From Boswellia sacra (lineage: Eukaryota > Streptophyta > Magnoliopsida > Sapindales > Burseraceae), in NCBI GenBank assembly GCA_013180625.2, contig SNVD02000403.1:1-64000 (forward strand): a DNA stretch of 64,000 bases. The letters run 5' to 3'. Below the pieces are notes generated by a model. It did not search any database. It was given only the letters and a program-made list of their open reading frames with translations, and was not told the DNA's origin. A program made the translations under genes and the position numbers. How positions within the stretch are numbered: position 1 is the stretch's first letter; the number at the start of each line of letters is the position of its first letter. Below are positions 9,991-21,921 of the stretch, piece by piece.

Positions 9991-11326
9991 AATTTGTTCG
10001 GCCATTAATTCTCACAGTCGGATGGCAAAGTAATGAAAAGCAAAGTAATCTTATTGTTTAAGAGAAGAAATTGAGATCTTAATGCTTTGGTACACTAAGT
10101 AATGAAAAACATCATAAATTAATTAATTAATTATGAATTTCTCTCTAAGAATATCCTGCAACGTTAAACACAAGGGGGTAATTAAAAATTTGACATGGAG
10201 AGGTGTTGACTTCTTTTACTTCTTTATCTTATATTTTAAATAAGGAGGTCATGTCATGTGTTTCTTTATCTTAATTTTGATTATAAGTTAATTTAAGTGA
10301 TTAAAATATCTAAGGTTTTTTTTTTCATTTACTACTTATTGTAAGACAATTTTACACAAATTAATGGGCGATCTTATAGAAATATCCAAATGTGGAATCT
10401 GAATTTTAATTATCTAAAATTTCATCTTAAAATTTATTTACGAATTTCCTGCTTATTTATTCTCATATTTTGTAAACAAAATTAAAATTTATGATTTTTG
10501 TCCATAAATAAATAAATTTTTTTCATGGTAGAACTTGTGCGTACGTTGAAATCTATCACATAAAATAACACAAGACAAAACTAGACCAACCTTAATCATA
10601 ACATATTTAAAGAAATTTGACTTATACTAATGTAACTAATTAATTTGATTTAAAAAATTAATATTAACTTGGAACTCACCATACTATTTAATAAAAAGAT
10701 AACTAAACAAATATGAGTCACACAATTTGTTTCTCATTTTATCTTAAATTTTAAGAGTTTTATAATATATATCGGGAGAACCATTAAAAAAGTACATATT
10801 CTCAATTAAAATTATTCGAATCCACCATAGCATGTTAAAATTCTAACTTCTATTTCTCTCAAAAATCTACGTAAAATTTAGTTTGTCTGCATATGGTGAT
10901 GACCATAACCCCTAGACAATTTAATATCCTTCCAAAACCCTTAAAAGGAATGAGAAGTTCCATTTTCAAAGGCCCAATGCACACAGCCCAGTTTGGATAT
11001 CTCATAAGAAACAGCCTCAATCTTCATTCCTTGAACAGAAGTTGAAATTTGACTGAAGAGTTTTGATGAATCTGTTAATTTTTATTAGCGAGATTCAAAC
11101 AGTGGTGAGAATTATTGAAATAATCTCTCATAAACAATTTTTTGGATTCCCCAAAACTACACTTGATCTGATTAATTAGGAGTTGACCGCAAACAGCTAA
11201 GTGATATCAACTAATAAAAAATTGTTTAAAGATCTGTTTATTTCGGCTTCTTCAGTAAAGCTTATTGAGATAGATGTTATTGTAGTAGAGCTTGTTAAAC
11301 ACATTTTTTATTTAAAAAAAATTATT
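9991..11326. other. AT-rich spacer, no supported gene
   Basis: This is mostly A/T-rich sequence with short homopolymers. The first about 100 bp (to 10090) still resembles the 5' flank of NLR relic 2 (GAGAAGAAATTGAGAT followed by TTAATGCTTTGGTA). I see no coding potential or recognisable repeat in the rest. Confidence 0.5.
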
Positions 11327-11570
11327 GGTTGTTTGGTTAGATAAATGTACAAGTACTTATTAATATCAAATTACAAAAATTATTTTTTTAGAAAGGAAGG
11401 ATAAGGTAAATATTTTAAAATATGGTTAGAATATATTTGATATTTTGCAACTTTAGAAACGCTCAAAAAAAACTTTTCCCAAAAACCTCAATTATAAGTT
11501 TCTTTTAATAGACATAAAACTACTTTTTTAATCATCCATAAGCTTTTTTTATATGGCAGCCAAACAACCT
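11327..11570. mobile_element. probable MITE with GGTTGTTTGG terminal inverted repeats
   Basis: GGTTGTTTGGTTAG at 11327 is mirrored by GGCAGCCAAACAACC ending at 11569. The 244-bp interior is AT-rich and non-coding. No convincing target duplication is visible, because both flanks are A-rich, so the superfamily is open. Confidence 0.5.
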
Positions 11571-12595
11571 AAGAAAAAAAATTAGTAAAGTTTTTCGCAT
11601 TAAAAAAATCTCTTTTGGCACGTAGAAAAGTTGAAATATGCTCACTCTAACTGACTAATAAAATTTTATAGATGCCAAGATAGAACCTGCGACAAACAAT
11701 TGAGGCAAATCTAGCTCTAAGATGAGTAAGGACACGAATGGAGGTCAACAATGTAAGTTCGTAACTAGTTTGTGCGTCCAAATAGAATAATCCAAAGAAT
11801 TTCAATTTATACCCCCTATTTTGATTTAGGTTCTGCCGATTGAATATAATCAAATGCAATCAAACATAATCATATTCTGGTGGAAAGAAAAGAGGTTCAA
11901 TTTCAAATCGAAAATCAAATCGAATAGGATAGAAAAGATACAAGTCCAATAAAAGAAGGTAAATAGAAAAACTTATTAAATACTTTTGATCGTGATATGT
12001 AATAAGTTCTACTAACTAATAAATTTAAACCAATAACCTCTGTCGTATAAAAGTAATACTCTAATAATTGAGCTAAGTAGGTCATTTAGTATCGAAGTAC
12101 TTTTATCTTATCAAAAGAAACATAAAAGCACAAAGGCACATGAGGTGCTTCAAAGGAAAGCATGAAAGTAATCCAAATCAGTTTTCAGAAACTTCCGAAC
12201 ATCATCAAAGCATGGCAAGAAACACTTATTAAGCCTGAAAATGAAAGTACTGTTTAGTAAGCTGCAGCCAGAAATTAATAGTAGCAAACTACTGTAGAGC
12301 AGAAATATAGAATCTCCAATTGCCAAATGAGCAAATGCCAAATCCAGAAACATAAAAAATTAAGTGCTAGTGCTAGGCATCCCATCACCAGTGCAATTCA
12401 CCTTGAAAGAGGTCCCTCAACAGAAGAAAAAGCTATGCAGCAACTTAAAAACTAGCTAACAATCTAGTAAAACAGAAGCAAAGTTTAATTAATTGAAGCA
12501 GAAATTCATCACCATCTATTCAAAGCAGTAAAAGGCTATATTATTCGCACAATAATCCTTAGAATCCAGTTGAAAAGATAGCCCTTACAGCAGAA
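11571..12595. other. spacer with no recognised gene, target of the Ty3 insertion
   Basis: The sequence from about 12110 to 12595 is of more balanced composition than its surroundings and resembles an old transcript or untranslated region, but I find no ORF family. It continues at 16063 on the far side of the Ty3 element. Confidence 0.4.
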
Positions 12596-13338
12596 TGTCA
12601 CGGCCTTATTGTTTCACCGCTTAGACCGTGCGGCCTTAGGCGCTCAATGACCCGAACTTGCACCTAAGTAAGCATTTAACCCTTGACAATGCCAAGCAAG
12701 ATCAAAGGAAGCAAGAGAGAGTTAGGAAATGTATAAGTGTTATTACTTTATAAGGCAATTATACAAGAGAGGTGTGTAAGGAAGTGTGTTGGTGAAACTC
12801 TCAAGGAGAGGACTTGTTGCTTACAAATGAGTGCTCTCCCCTATTTATAGAGGAACACCTCCTCAATGTGTAGCTATTAATGCGCCACTTGTCTACACTC
12901 TATTTACACTCTGGAAGTATCCTAGGATATTTTACAAAGCCTAGAAATATCTACAACACTTAAGAAATATCTAGAGAACCCCAGATACTAGAGAACTCCA
13001 CGGTCTTCTAGAAGCTTCCGTAGTCTTCCACGCTCTTCTATCCCCTTCCAGAACCTTTCGGAGTCTTCTAGGGTCTTCTAGGGCCTTCTCATGTTTTCTG
13101 CACGCTTCCAGAGCTTTCTAGAGCCTTCCTGAGTATTCTAGAAGTGTCCGAAACATTCTGGAACGTCCTGGAACCTTCTAGAAACTTTCGGAACGTCACA
13201 CCCAATTCATGCGCCATTGAATTCCTCTCGACACGAGGATCCCATCTTACTATAACACTTGCCCCAAAATCCCAATCCTTCGTATGCTTCGGTACAAGGT
13301 TGGCACAAAATCATGCGCGTATCATGCAGAGCGTGACA
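12596..13338 (-). repeat. 3' LTR of the gag-protease Ty3 element
   Basis: It is nearly identical to the 5' LTR at 15317-16058 (scattered substitutions only). It contains the HSE-like array (13156-13195) and a TATA box, CTATAAATAG on the minus strand (12841-12850). The end of the gag-protease frame overlaps its first 130 bp. Confidence 0.9.
13156..13195. promoter_or_regulatory. heat-shock-element-like array in the 3' LTR
   Basis: Eight 5-bp modules follow without a gap: TTCtg GAAcg TCCtg GAAcc, then TTCta GAAac TTTcg GAAcg. A heat-shock element is defined as alternating nGAAn/nTTCn pentamers bound by HSF trimers, and three modules suffice. Six of the eight match perfectly. Additional modules lie upstream around 13006-13020 (TTCtaGAAgcTTC). 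Confidence 0.75.
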
Positions 13339-15249
13339 TCCTCCCCCACCTGATTGCGCGACGCCCTCGTCGCTTCTTCGAGGATGCATCATTGTTTGCG
13401 AGCAAGCGGTCTTTCCTCCATGTCGCTGCTTCCTCCTCGCATGCTTACGTTGCCTTTTGGTTTCCTTCGCCTGTGTACCTGTGTACTTGGCAACTCCATT
13501 CGCCATCTTGCCTCCCTCCATGTAGCCTTCCTCTACGCGTACTCCTTTACCATCGTCTTGTAATTGCATCACCCCTAGATGTATGATGTTGGAGCTTGGC
13601 GCGGCTACGATGGAAAGCATGCATGGACCACCCTCCAAGATGGAAACCGCATTGCATCGAGGCCATATCATCACATCATAGCGCCTCAAAAAGTCCATGC
13701 CTAACACCACATTTGAAGTATCTAAGGGAGCTGCAGAGAGATCGACCTTACCTCTCCAAGGACCTAATTGTAGCTCAACCCCACAAGCAACTCCATCAAG
13801 GGGTATGGCTTCTGCATTCGACGCCTTGATCCGTGCTTGCCCCTTCTCGAGTCGTAGGCCTAACCTCTTGGCCTCACTCATACTAATGAAGTTATGTGTG
13901 GCCCCTGTGTCGACCAACACCCTTGTGGTCTTACCATTGATGCGTGCCTCCAAGTGCATCAATGATCGGTCTGATGGCTTAGGAGGTGTGGAGGTTTGCG
14001 TCAAGGAATTGAGGACTTACATAGCACCCATACGCGCTGGCTCCTGTGCCTCCTCACATTCTTGGAGCATGGCATTCAATTTGTGTCTTTTTGGGCAATC
14101 TCGCGCCCAATGTGGACCATCACACAAGAAACACTTCAAGTTGGGTGATAACTCCTTCCTGTTGTTCCTCCTATGATGGTCATCACGTCTCCTGTCTCTA
14201 CCATTATAGGGACGTTGATGATGCAGAGATCTATCCTCCTCTTCATTACTATCACGATCGTAGGGACTTTCAATGTGTTAAGAAGACTCACCTCTATAGT
14301 AGTCGACAAGTGTCTCCGCAATTGTGAGTGCAGTAGCGACATCTTTCACTCCCCTCCTTTGCAACTCTTGGTATGCCCATGGTTGCAAGCTGTCCATGAT
14401 GTTAAAAAGGAGATCATCCTCGCTCATGTTCTCAATTTGCAACATGAGTGCAGAGAACACTTCGACGTACTCCACAATTGAGCGGGTGTGTCTCAATTCC
14501 TTCATCCTCTTTCGAGCATCATGCGCCACATATTCTAGATAGAATTGGCGCTTTAACTCCTTCTTCAAGTCATCCCACGTGTTAATGGTACATTTTCCAG
14601 CCTGCACTTCCGCATACTTGCGACGCCACCAACTTGCCGTGAGATTGGTAAGGTAAAGCGTAGCGGTGTTTACCCTACTTTTCTCATCGAGCAAGTTTAG
14701 CGCATCGAAGTAGCGCTCCATATGCCGTAGGAAGTTGTCCAACTGCTTGGTGTCCCTCTTCCCCAAGTATTCCTTGGGCTTAGGGGCTTCAACCCTTGGA
14801 ATAGCGAGTGCAGGTGGCACTACCGCAGCACCACTAGCCACCGACTTTTTGCACAAGGCCACCTCCGCCTTTGTGTCTTCCAACCCCTTACTCAACTCGT
14901 CCATTCGAGTTTCGACCTTAGCCAAGACCTCCAGTACCCTTGCTTGGAAGGCATGCATCTCTTGGCGTAGCGCTTCGGTGGCGGCCTCGAAACTTTGCAT
15001 GAATTCCTTGAGCTCATTACCTTGGCTTTCCACCTTGCCATTGAGCTCCTCCACGCTTTGCTCCATGCCTTGCTCTAGCCTATCTAGCCTCTCCAACGTA
15101 TCGGCCATGGCTAGCTCCACCTTGACTAACCGAGTCTCTAAAGCGCTCACCACATCACGAGATTTCTCTTAGCCACGAGGTTTCTTGCCAGCGGTGGGGG
15201 CGGTTTCACGCTCGCGTGACTCCTCAGTCACAGTCACCTCTGATGCCAT
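13207..15249 (-). pseudogene. Ty3 gag-protease polyprotein, one frame with three stops
   Basis: The frame starts with ATG at 15249 (MASEVTVTEESRE) and stays in phase to 13207 without any frameshift. It is cut by TAA codons at 15169-15171, 14278-14280 and 14017-14019. In order it encodes an N-terminal coiled coil (LETRLVKVELAMADTLERL), the Retrotrans_gag capsid domain (ASWWRRKYAEV, LKKELKRQFYLEY), a CCHC knuckle (CFLCDGPHWARDC) and a retropepsin-like protease with the active site VLVDTGATHNFIS and the flap-side GMDFLRRYDVMIW. The C-terminus is basic and runs into the 3' LTR. Gag would package RNA and the protease would mature it. The protease active site is intact, but the stops prevent a full product. 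Confidence 0.88.
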
Positions 15250-15300
15250 ACCTCCTAACCTTCTTGCTCTTGATCACACAAGAACTTGGCTTAGCCAACC

Positions 15301-15316
15301 TGGCTCTGATACCCAC
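15301..15316 (-). other. primer-binding site of the gag-protease Ty3 element
   Basis: The minus strand reads GTGGGTATCAGAGCCA directly inside the 5' LTR. It contains the TGG-TATCAGAG core of an initiator tRNA-Met primer site with one extra G. Its position next to 15317 proves the minus orientation. Confidence 0.8.
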
Positions 15317-16058
15317 TGTTATGGCCTTATTGTTTCACCGCTTAGACCATGCGACCTTAAGCGCTCAATGACCCGAACTTGCACCTAAGTAAGCCTTTAA
15401 CCCTTGACAATGCCAAGCAAGATCAAAGGAAGCAAGAGAGAGTTAGGAAATGTATAAGTGTTATTACTTTATAAGGCAATTGTACAAGAGAGGTGTGTAA
15501 GGAAGTGTGTTGGTGAAACTCTCAAGGAGAGGACTTGTTGCTTACAAATGAGTGCTCTCCCCTATTTATAGAGGAGCACCTCCTCAACATGTGGCTATTA
15601 ATGCGCCACTTGTCTACACTCTATTTACGCTCTAGAAGTATCCTAAGATATTTTACAAAGCCTAGAAATATCTATAACACTTAAGAAATATCTAGAGAAC
15701 CCTAGATACTAGAGAACTCCACGGTCTTCTAGAAGCTTCATAATCTTCCACGCGCTTCTATCACCTTCCAGAACCTTCCAGAGTCTTCTAGGGTCTTCTA
15801 GGGCCTTCTCATATTTTCTGCACGCTTCCAGAGCTTTCTAGAGCCTTCCGGAGTATTCTAGAAGTGTCCGAAACATTCTGGAACGTCCTGGAACCTTCTA
15901 GAAACTTCCGAAACGTCATGCCCAATTCATGCGCCATTGAATTCCTCTCGACACGAGGATCCCATCTTATTATAACACTTGCCCTAAAATCCCAATCCTT
16001 CGTTTGCTTCGGTGCAAGGTTGGCGCAAAACCATGCGCGTATCATGCGGGGCGTGACA
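15317..16058 (-). repeat. 5' LTR of the gag-protease Ty3 element
   Basis: In the element's direction it begins TGTCACGCCCCGCATG and ends ATAACAGT at the primer site. The minus-strand TATA box CTATAAATAG is at 15562-15571, followed by the GGGGAGAGCACTC block. The HSE-like array lies about 300 bp upstream of the TATA box. Confidence 0.9.
15876..15910. promoter_or_regulatory. heat-shock-element-like array in the 5' LTR
   Basis: Seven contiguous pentamers: TTCtg GAAcg TCCtg GAAcc, then TTCta GAAac TTCcg, followed by AAA. It corresponds to the array in the 3' LTR with one module improved (TTC for TTT) and the last one lost (AAA for GAA). As this is the 5' LTR, it would drive the element's own transcript. 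Induction by heat is an inference from the motif. Confidence 0.75.
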
Positions 16059-16696
16059 AGAAGCTTTAACTGTGTTAGGCGGCAGGAATAAGAATTCAGC
16101 AGGCTCTCGAAATCCCGCCTAGAATAATCCTTGAACCAGAAGATCAACGATACAGCCTAGGGCTGACCCAAAAGTGGGCTACACCAGGCTGTAGCCCGGC
16201 CTGCCTTTTGAAAAAAAAAATAATAATAATAATCTTATAGTATTACAATACATCTCTAACATCTTAATTTTAGTAAAAACACACTCCTAGAAAAAATAAT
16301 TAATATAATATATATTTAATTCTTCATGGCTTACTTTACCAAATTCAATGCTTTAATCCTTATCCAATGACCTGTCTCTTTTACAAAGCTAGCAAACTAA
16401 AACTTCTACAAATTTTCTATCTTTTTCTCTTCAATCTTTGATGTTAGCTCTTGAAAAGTGTTTGGGGCCTCAAACGAGTTATTAACTCTTATTTAAAGAA
16501 AATAACTCATATATTATTTAATCTTATGAGAGAATTATATACACACACACACACACACACACACATATAATTATACAAAATTAGATTTTTATTTAGAAAT
16601 TTAATTTGTGAGTTTTAAGACTCGATTTTAACATTTTATGTGATGAGTTTAAATAAATTAATAGTGATGTAGAATATATGCTTGTGTTAGATATTA

Positions 16697-16740
<44 letters not shown>

Positions 16741-17351
16741 ATTTTCAAGAATTTAATTTGACTTAGTGTTTTATTATTTAGATTTTATTTGTGGATTTTA
16801 ATAATTAGTTTTATTGTCTTATTTTATAGATTTTGCTAAATCGATTGTGATAGAGAATATTATGCAGTGTAAGTTATTAAAGAGTATAATTTGAAGATAA
16901 CATATTTTATTTGAGTTAGGCTTTTATTATTTTATGGCTTGTATAAATGAATGTGATTTAATGAAGTGTCTAAAATAGTTGAGACATTTTCATATATTTG
17001 GATAAAGTTTTCAATAATTATGATTTATAAAATGAATAAGTTGTTTATCATAAGATTATTTTAAAAATGTATTCATCATTTGTATTGATTCATATCACAT
17101 AATTTTTGAATTTTATGATACAATATATTGTAAGGTACAATTTCAGTAAAGCATTAATCATTGTATTTGAATTAGAAGTTTATTTATTGTATATTTTTTG
17201 AATTTTAGTTTTACTTTTGTTTATGCATGAATATGCAATTTTAGAAGTAGGATTTTAATTTCTCATGAATAAAATTTTCTAGTACCATCACGATTCAAAT
17301 CTCATGTAATTAAATTTAGCCCCGTCTAAAAAGAAATTATGGATCCGCCTA
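16059..17351. mobile_element. AT-rich repeats including a hAT-like terminal fragment
   Basis: An (AC)n run at about 16540-16564 and an (AT)n run at 16699-16738 sit in AT-rich DNA. The right end (17325-17351) reads, on the minus strand, ATAGGCGGATCCATAATTTC and then AGACGGGGC. This matches the left end of the hAT-like element at 40584 (TAGTGGTGGACCCATAGATT, then AGACGGGGC), which also contains an (AC)n run. The other end was not located, so the extent is uncertain. Confidence 0.4.
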
Positions 17352-17991
17352 TGTATACAGCTAATGATGAATTCAATCTTCTAGTCGCAAAAATTAATCA
17401 ATGTATTATGTAAGCGCATCAGCTACAGAAACAGCACTAGAGTACTAGTTAAGAAGGGCTGTGAAGACAGAGTACTAGTTTGATTTACGGTCACACGGAG
17501 TACACATCACTGTTGTACCAAAAGCGGAAAAATACTTGAATAGATAAAATATATATAATTCTGAAAACTCTTGTACTCCTGTTTTTGTTACATTTTATTT
17601 TATTTTGTAAAAATGTTTTGTCATTTGACCATTTCACCTTTATGCTGCTTGTTATTATTATTATTTTTTTCAAACTGTTACTAGAATAAGGTGCATGCAT
17701 TACCACCGATCAAAGGGGGTGACGGTTTCGCTTAGCCTAGACCTTGGAGGTGTCTAATTTTCCCTTCACACACTCGTATTGCTAACTTGATCTATATTTT
17801 TTCTACCTTAAATATTCATTGCACACACTTATTGAGAGAGAGAGATTTGGTGAGTCAAATTTAAGTTGACTTTGAAGTACTTCAATATAAATTACTATAA
17901 ATCTATTCATCTTTGCCAGTTAGTGATTAGAATTGAAATAACGAAGTGGTATTTAACGATAATAACTCAATAAATCAATCATTAATTAAGA
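17352..17991. other. spacer downstream of the SABATH pseudogene
   Basis: I see no gene or recognisable repeat here. It is the 3' flank of the methyltransferase relic on the minus strand. Two near copies of GAGTACTAGTT lie at about 17441 and 17470. Confidence 0.4.
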
Positions 17992-18804
17992 TTAGGAAAC
18001 TTGTTTCATATTGAAACAATGAACCGCGCAACCGTAATTTATAATTTTCCAAGTACTCTTAATTTCTTCGTTAGTAATTTCTTCATCCACCATTCTACCT
18101 TAATTCTCAAACAAAGAGTTTAAGTTTGCTTCTCTGAGACCAAAATGGTGACGGATCATTGATTCTTGAGCAGTCCTTGATGCCCTTGCAGCCACAGAGC
18201 CATAGTTCTCGCCATAACCTGCGGTCTTTACTTGAAACATGACAAGTTGGTCTACTTGAAAAGAACCTTCTCTCTTCACTTCCTCTTCCATTTCATCTTT
18301 GGAGGGTGCATAAAAGGGCACATTGTAAGAGTCAAGCTTTTCTTTCTTTATTTCTCCCTGGAAATTAACAAATAATATTAATAAAAAGTATATTTACGTA
18401 TTTAACTCGCTTGATGATTTAAATTTTCTGGACCTGAGAAACCAAGATGGTTAGAGATCTTGAGAGAAGTTCCCAGAAGAATGAATTGCCCTTGTCAACG
18501 TGATCTGCACCTATTCTACCAAACATGATTAGCACCATTCGACCTCCAACGATAAGTTCTTTGGACCTTGATCCAAGGAAGAAGGAGAAATCATTTTGGA
18601 ATTGTTTGTAGTACGCTTGGGGTACAACAGGAGGGCTAGATTCGGAGATGTAAATGCTGCCTTTGTTCACTGACTTGCCCTGCTCCTCGTAAAGATTTGA
18701 TGGAACCTACGTGAGATGGTCAATTGGTCATTGACCCATTTTCTGTATTGATGGCAAACACTTTTGGGTCGCAGTAATGTGATGGTAAAATCAGAAGAGA
18801 AAGA

Positions 18805-19370
18805 TGTTGAGCTTTGTGGCTCATATGCACAAAATGAAAGATCCCACATTGCTTAAATAGCAAAGCTTGGGACTTTTGTAGGCTTATAAAAGAAGCCTTT
18901 TGGGAAATGAATAAGTATCACATTTGAAATATCATTCCATCCCCTATATTTGTAAGGTCTTACTAATAAGACCTTATAGTTTAAGGGCCTTTCATTAAGG
19001 ACCTTAAAGTTTGTAATATTTGTTTTTTTCTCCCTTTGTTTTGGGTATTTGTGGTATTGCCCAATTGTTTGGGTAATTATAGTTTGACCCAACTATTTGG
19101 GTAATTATAGTTTGACCCAATAGTTGTGGTATTTGTATTGTGGCCCAAAAGTTTGTAATTCTCTTTGAAGATAGTGGAAAGTTTCTTCAGCGGCGCCCGA
19201 GGACGTAGGTATTTATACCGAACCTCGTTAAATCTTGGTGTTCTTTCTATTTCTGCATTGTGGTTAATTGGTTGCCTCTTTAGTTGCTATTATATTCAAT
19301 TATCTGGCATAGTTGTGGTTGTGCATTTTTGGGTTGTTCGGTTGGTTATCGTTTCCGCTTGTGCATAACA
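18805..19370 (+). repeat. 5' LTR of the copia element
   Basis: The ends are TGTTGAGC and CATAACA. Between about 19040 and 19140 the phrase TTTGGGTAATTATAGTTTG is repeated in direct tandem with the inverted core CCCAA..TTGGG. A TATA-like TTTATACCG follows near 19212. Confidence 0.93.
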
Positions 19371-19535
19371 ATTGGTATCAGAGCCGAAGGTTTTGGGTAG
19401 TTACTGGCTATTTCACTGAAGCACTTACTACTGTTCTGGGCTGTTGATTTTGGATTACTAGTTATTGAATATAATAGTTTGTTGGAGCTTGGTTACTGGT
19501 GATTTGTGTATCGAGCTTATTTGTGAGAGGTAGTT

Positions 19536-20045
19536 ATGGCATCATCGTCAACTGTACCTGAGAAGACAGTGACTGTGACAAATGCAAAAATAGATGTTGA
19601 AAAATTTGATGGTCGAAATAATTTCAGCTTATGGCAGAGTGAGGTGTTGGGCGGGTTGTATCAGCAGGATTTGGATATTGTTCTGGAAGAAACAAAACCA
19701 GAAGATATCAGTGCAAGAGATTGGGACAGGCTTAATATAAAAGCTTGTGGGTTGATTCGCTCTTGCTTGTGTAGAGAACAAAAGTATCCGTTCACTAAGG
19801 AGACATCTGCAAGCAAATTGTGGAAGGCGCTGGAGAACAAATATATGAAGAAAAGCAATGAGAATCGGCTGTACCTATTGAAGAGATTGTTCCATCTCCA
19901 GTTAAAACAAGGTACGAGCATCAGCTCTCATATTGATGAGTTTAATAAGTTAATTGCTGATTTGTTAAACTTAGATGAAACCTTCAAAGATGAAATTAAG
20001 GCTATGCTATTGATGGCTCACTTCCGGATAAATTAGATCATTTGT
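19536..20045 (+). CDS. copia gag, N-terminal part
   Basis: This is a UBN2-type gag of the Tnt1-like kind, with VEKFDGRNNFSLWQSEV at the N-terminus and KLWKALENKYMKKS and LFHLQLKQGTSISSHIDEFN in the middle. It runs open to 20035. A one-base shift near 20028 and an opposite shift near 20085 (an extra T) lie on either side of SLPDKLDHL, so the zinc knuckle downstream is back in the original frame. The start ATG lies about 165 bp after the 5' LTR. Confidence 0.85.
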
Positions 20046-20060
20046 GCATTACTCTTATCC

Positions 20061-21590
20061 ATGGGAAAGATAAACTGTCTTTTTGAAGAAGTCTGTTCTG
20101 CTTTGTTGAATTATGAAATTCGTAAGAAAGATCAAAGGGAACGTAGGGATGAGTCAGTAGATGCATTGATAGTGAGAGGGCGTAGTCAAAGTAGGAAACC
20201 AGGAAAAAGGGGAAAATCTTGGTCGAGGGGTAGATTAGGAAAAGATGAGTGTGCCTTTTGTCGTGAGAAAGGGCATTGGAAGAAATATTGTCCTAAGTTG
20301 AAAAAGATAGATAAGGGCAAGGCTATTTCTGATGCATGTGTTGTTAAGCGTGAGGATGATAGTGATTCAGATATATGTCTAGTTGGTCATCCATCCACTT
20401 CTGTTTCTGATGAGTGGATTATGGATTCGGGTTGTACTTATCATATGTGTCCACATCGGGATTGGTTCTTTCAGTTTGAAGAGCTTGATTGTGGAGTTGT
20501 GTATATGGGCAATGATGATATTTGCCATACTACTGGGATAGGTTCGATCCGTTTGAGGAATCATGATGGACTGACTAGAGTTCTGACAGATGTTCGGTAT
20601 GTACCAAAGTTGAAGAAAAATCTCATCTCTTTGGGAGCCTTAGAATCTAAAGGCTGTGGTATGTCTATTCGAGATGGTATTCTGAGGGTCACTTCAGGCG
20701 CTCTTGTGGTATTGAAAGGCACTAGGAGGAACAACTTGTATTACTATAATGGTAATACGGTTATCGGATCAGCTGCTATGGTTTCTGATAATGATGCAGA
20801 TTCAGAGATCACGAGACTATGGCATATGCGTTTGGGACATGCAGGTGAGAAAGCCTTATTCAGTTTGGTAAAACGAGGCTTATTGATAGGTGCAAAGACC
20901 TGCAAGCTGGATTTTTGTGAGCATTGTGTTCTTGGAAAGCAGAAGAGAGTGAAATTTGGCACCGCTATTCATAATACCAAGGGTATTCTTGATTATGTTC
21001 ACTCAGATGTGTGGGGACCTACCAAAACAGCATCGATTGGAGGTAGGCACTACTTTGTTACTTTTGTTGATGACTTTTCCAGAAGAACTTGGGTGTACTG
21101 TTTGAAATCAAAAGATGATGTACTTAGTGCTTTCCTTAAATGGAAAAAGATGATTGAGACACAAACTGGTAAGAAGATCAAGCATCTCAGAACAGATAAT
21201 GGTGGTGAGTATTGCAGTGATCAGTTTTTAAAATTGTGTCAAGATGAAGGTATTGTACGTCATTTTACTGTTAGAGGTACACCGCAGCAGAATAGGGTGG
21301 CAGAACGCATGAATCGGACATTGCTGGAGAAAGTTCGGTGTATGTTGTCCAATGCTGGGTTGGGCAAAGAGTTTTGGGCTGAGGCTGTGACTTATGCGTG
21401 TCATCTCATTAATCGTCTACCATCAGCTGCTATTGGTGATAGAACTCCATTGGAGGTATGGTCTGGACAACCTGTTTCTGATTATGATTCTTTACATGTT
21501 TTTGGTTCACCTGCATATTATCATGTGAAAGAATCTAAGCTGGATCCTAGAGCCAAGAAAGCGATTTTCTTGGGATTTGCTTCGGAGTAA
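20061..21590 (+). pseudogene. copia gag C-terminus, protease and integrase
   Basis: The frame continues that of the gag start. In order it shows a CCHC knuckle CAFCREKGHWKKYC near residue 60, the protease motif WIMDSGCTYHM near 118, GAG-pre-integrase (LWHMRLGHAGEKAL) near 255, and an integrase core with the catalytic residues in HSDVWGP, RTDNGGEY and QQNRVAERMNRT. The usual NG before VAE is NR here. It ends at 21590 because one G is missing in the run before VKGYRLWCPS; the integrase tail continues in the next frame. Confidence 0.9.
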
Positions 21591-21921
21591 AAGGATATCG
21601 TCTATGGTGTCCTAGTTCGAGGAAGATTGTATCCAGCAGAGATGTGACATTTGATGAGTCTTCAATGTTGAAGAAATCAGAAAATCAGACAAAGGTGAAT
21701 GGTACTCCACAGCAGGTGGAGCATACTCAACAGCAGGTGGAGTTTGAAACGACGACATTGAACCCAGTTAGATCTGTTGAGACAGATGATGGTACTCCTA
21801 TGATAGAGGAGGATTTGAGAGATGATGGAGAGGGTTCTACTCAGGAACCCAACAGCAACAAGAATCTATTACAGTTAATAGGCCAAGACGTGAGATTCGC
21901 AGACCTACTCAATTTGCTGAT

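Larger units (their letters stand above)
12596..16058 (-). mobile_element. non-autonomous Ty3 retrotransposon with gag and protease only
   Basis: Two LTRs of 743 and 742 bp (12596-13338 and 15317-16058) flank a 1978-bp interior on the minus strand. The LTRs start TGTCACG and end CGTGACA in the element's direction. AGAA is repeated at both outer borders (12592-12595 and 16059-16062), giving a 4-bp target duplication. The interior holds only gag, a zinc knuckle and an aspartic-protease domain; there is no room or trace for reverse transcriptase, RNase H or integrase. This matches the described class of plant TR-GAG elements, which must use enzymes of other elements. A solo LTR of the same family sits at 50883-51649. 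Confidence 0.9.

Noticed and set aside
12596..13338. Two independent solo LTRs at 12596 and 15317
   Set aside because: Matching outer AGAA duplications, a primer site next to one LTR and gag-protease between them show that they belong to one element.
16699..16738. The (AT)n tract as a possible replication origin or matrix-attachment site
   Set aside because: Simple microsatellites are common in AT-rich plant DNA. Nothing else in the surroundings supports such a role.
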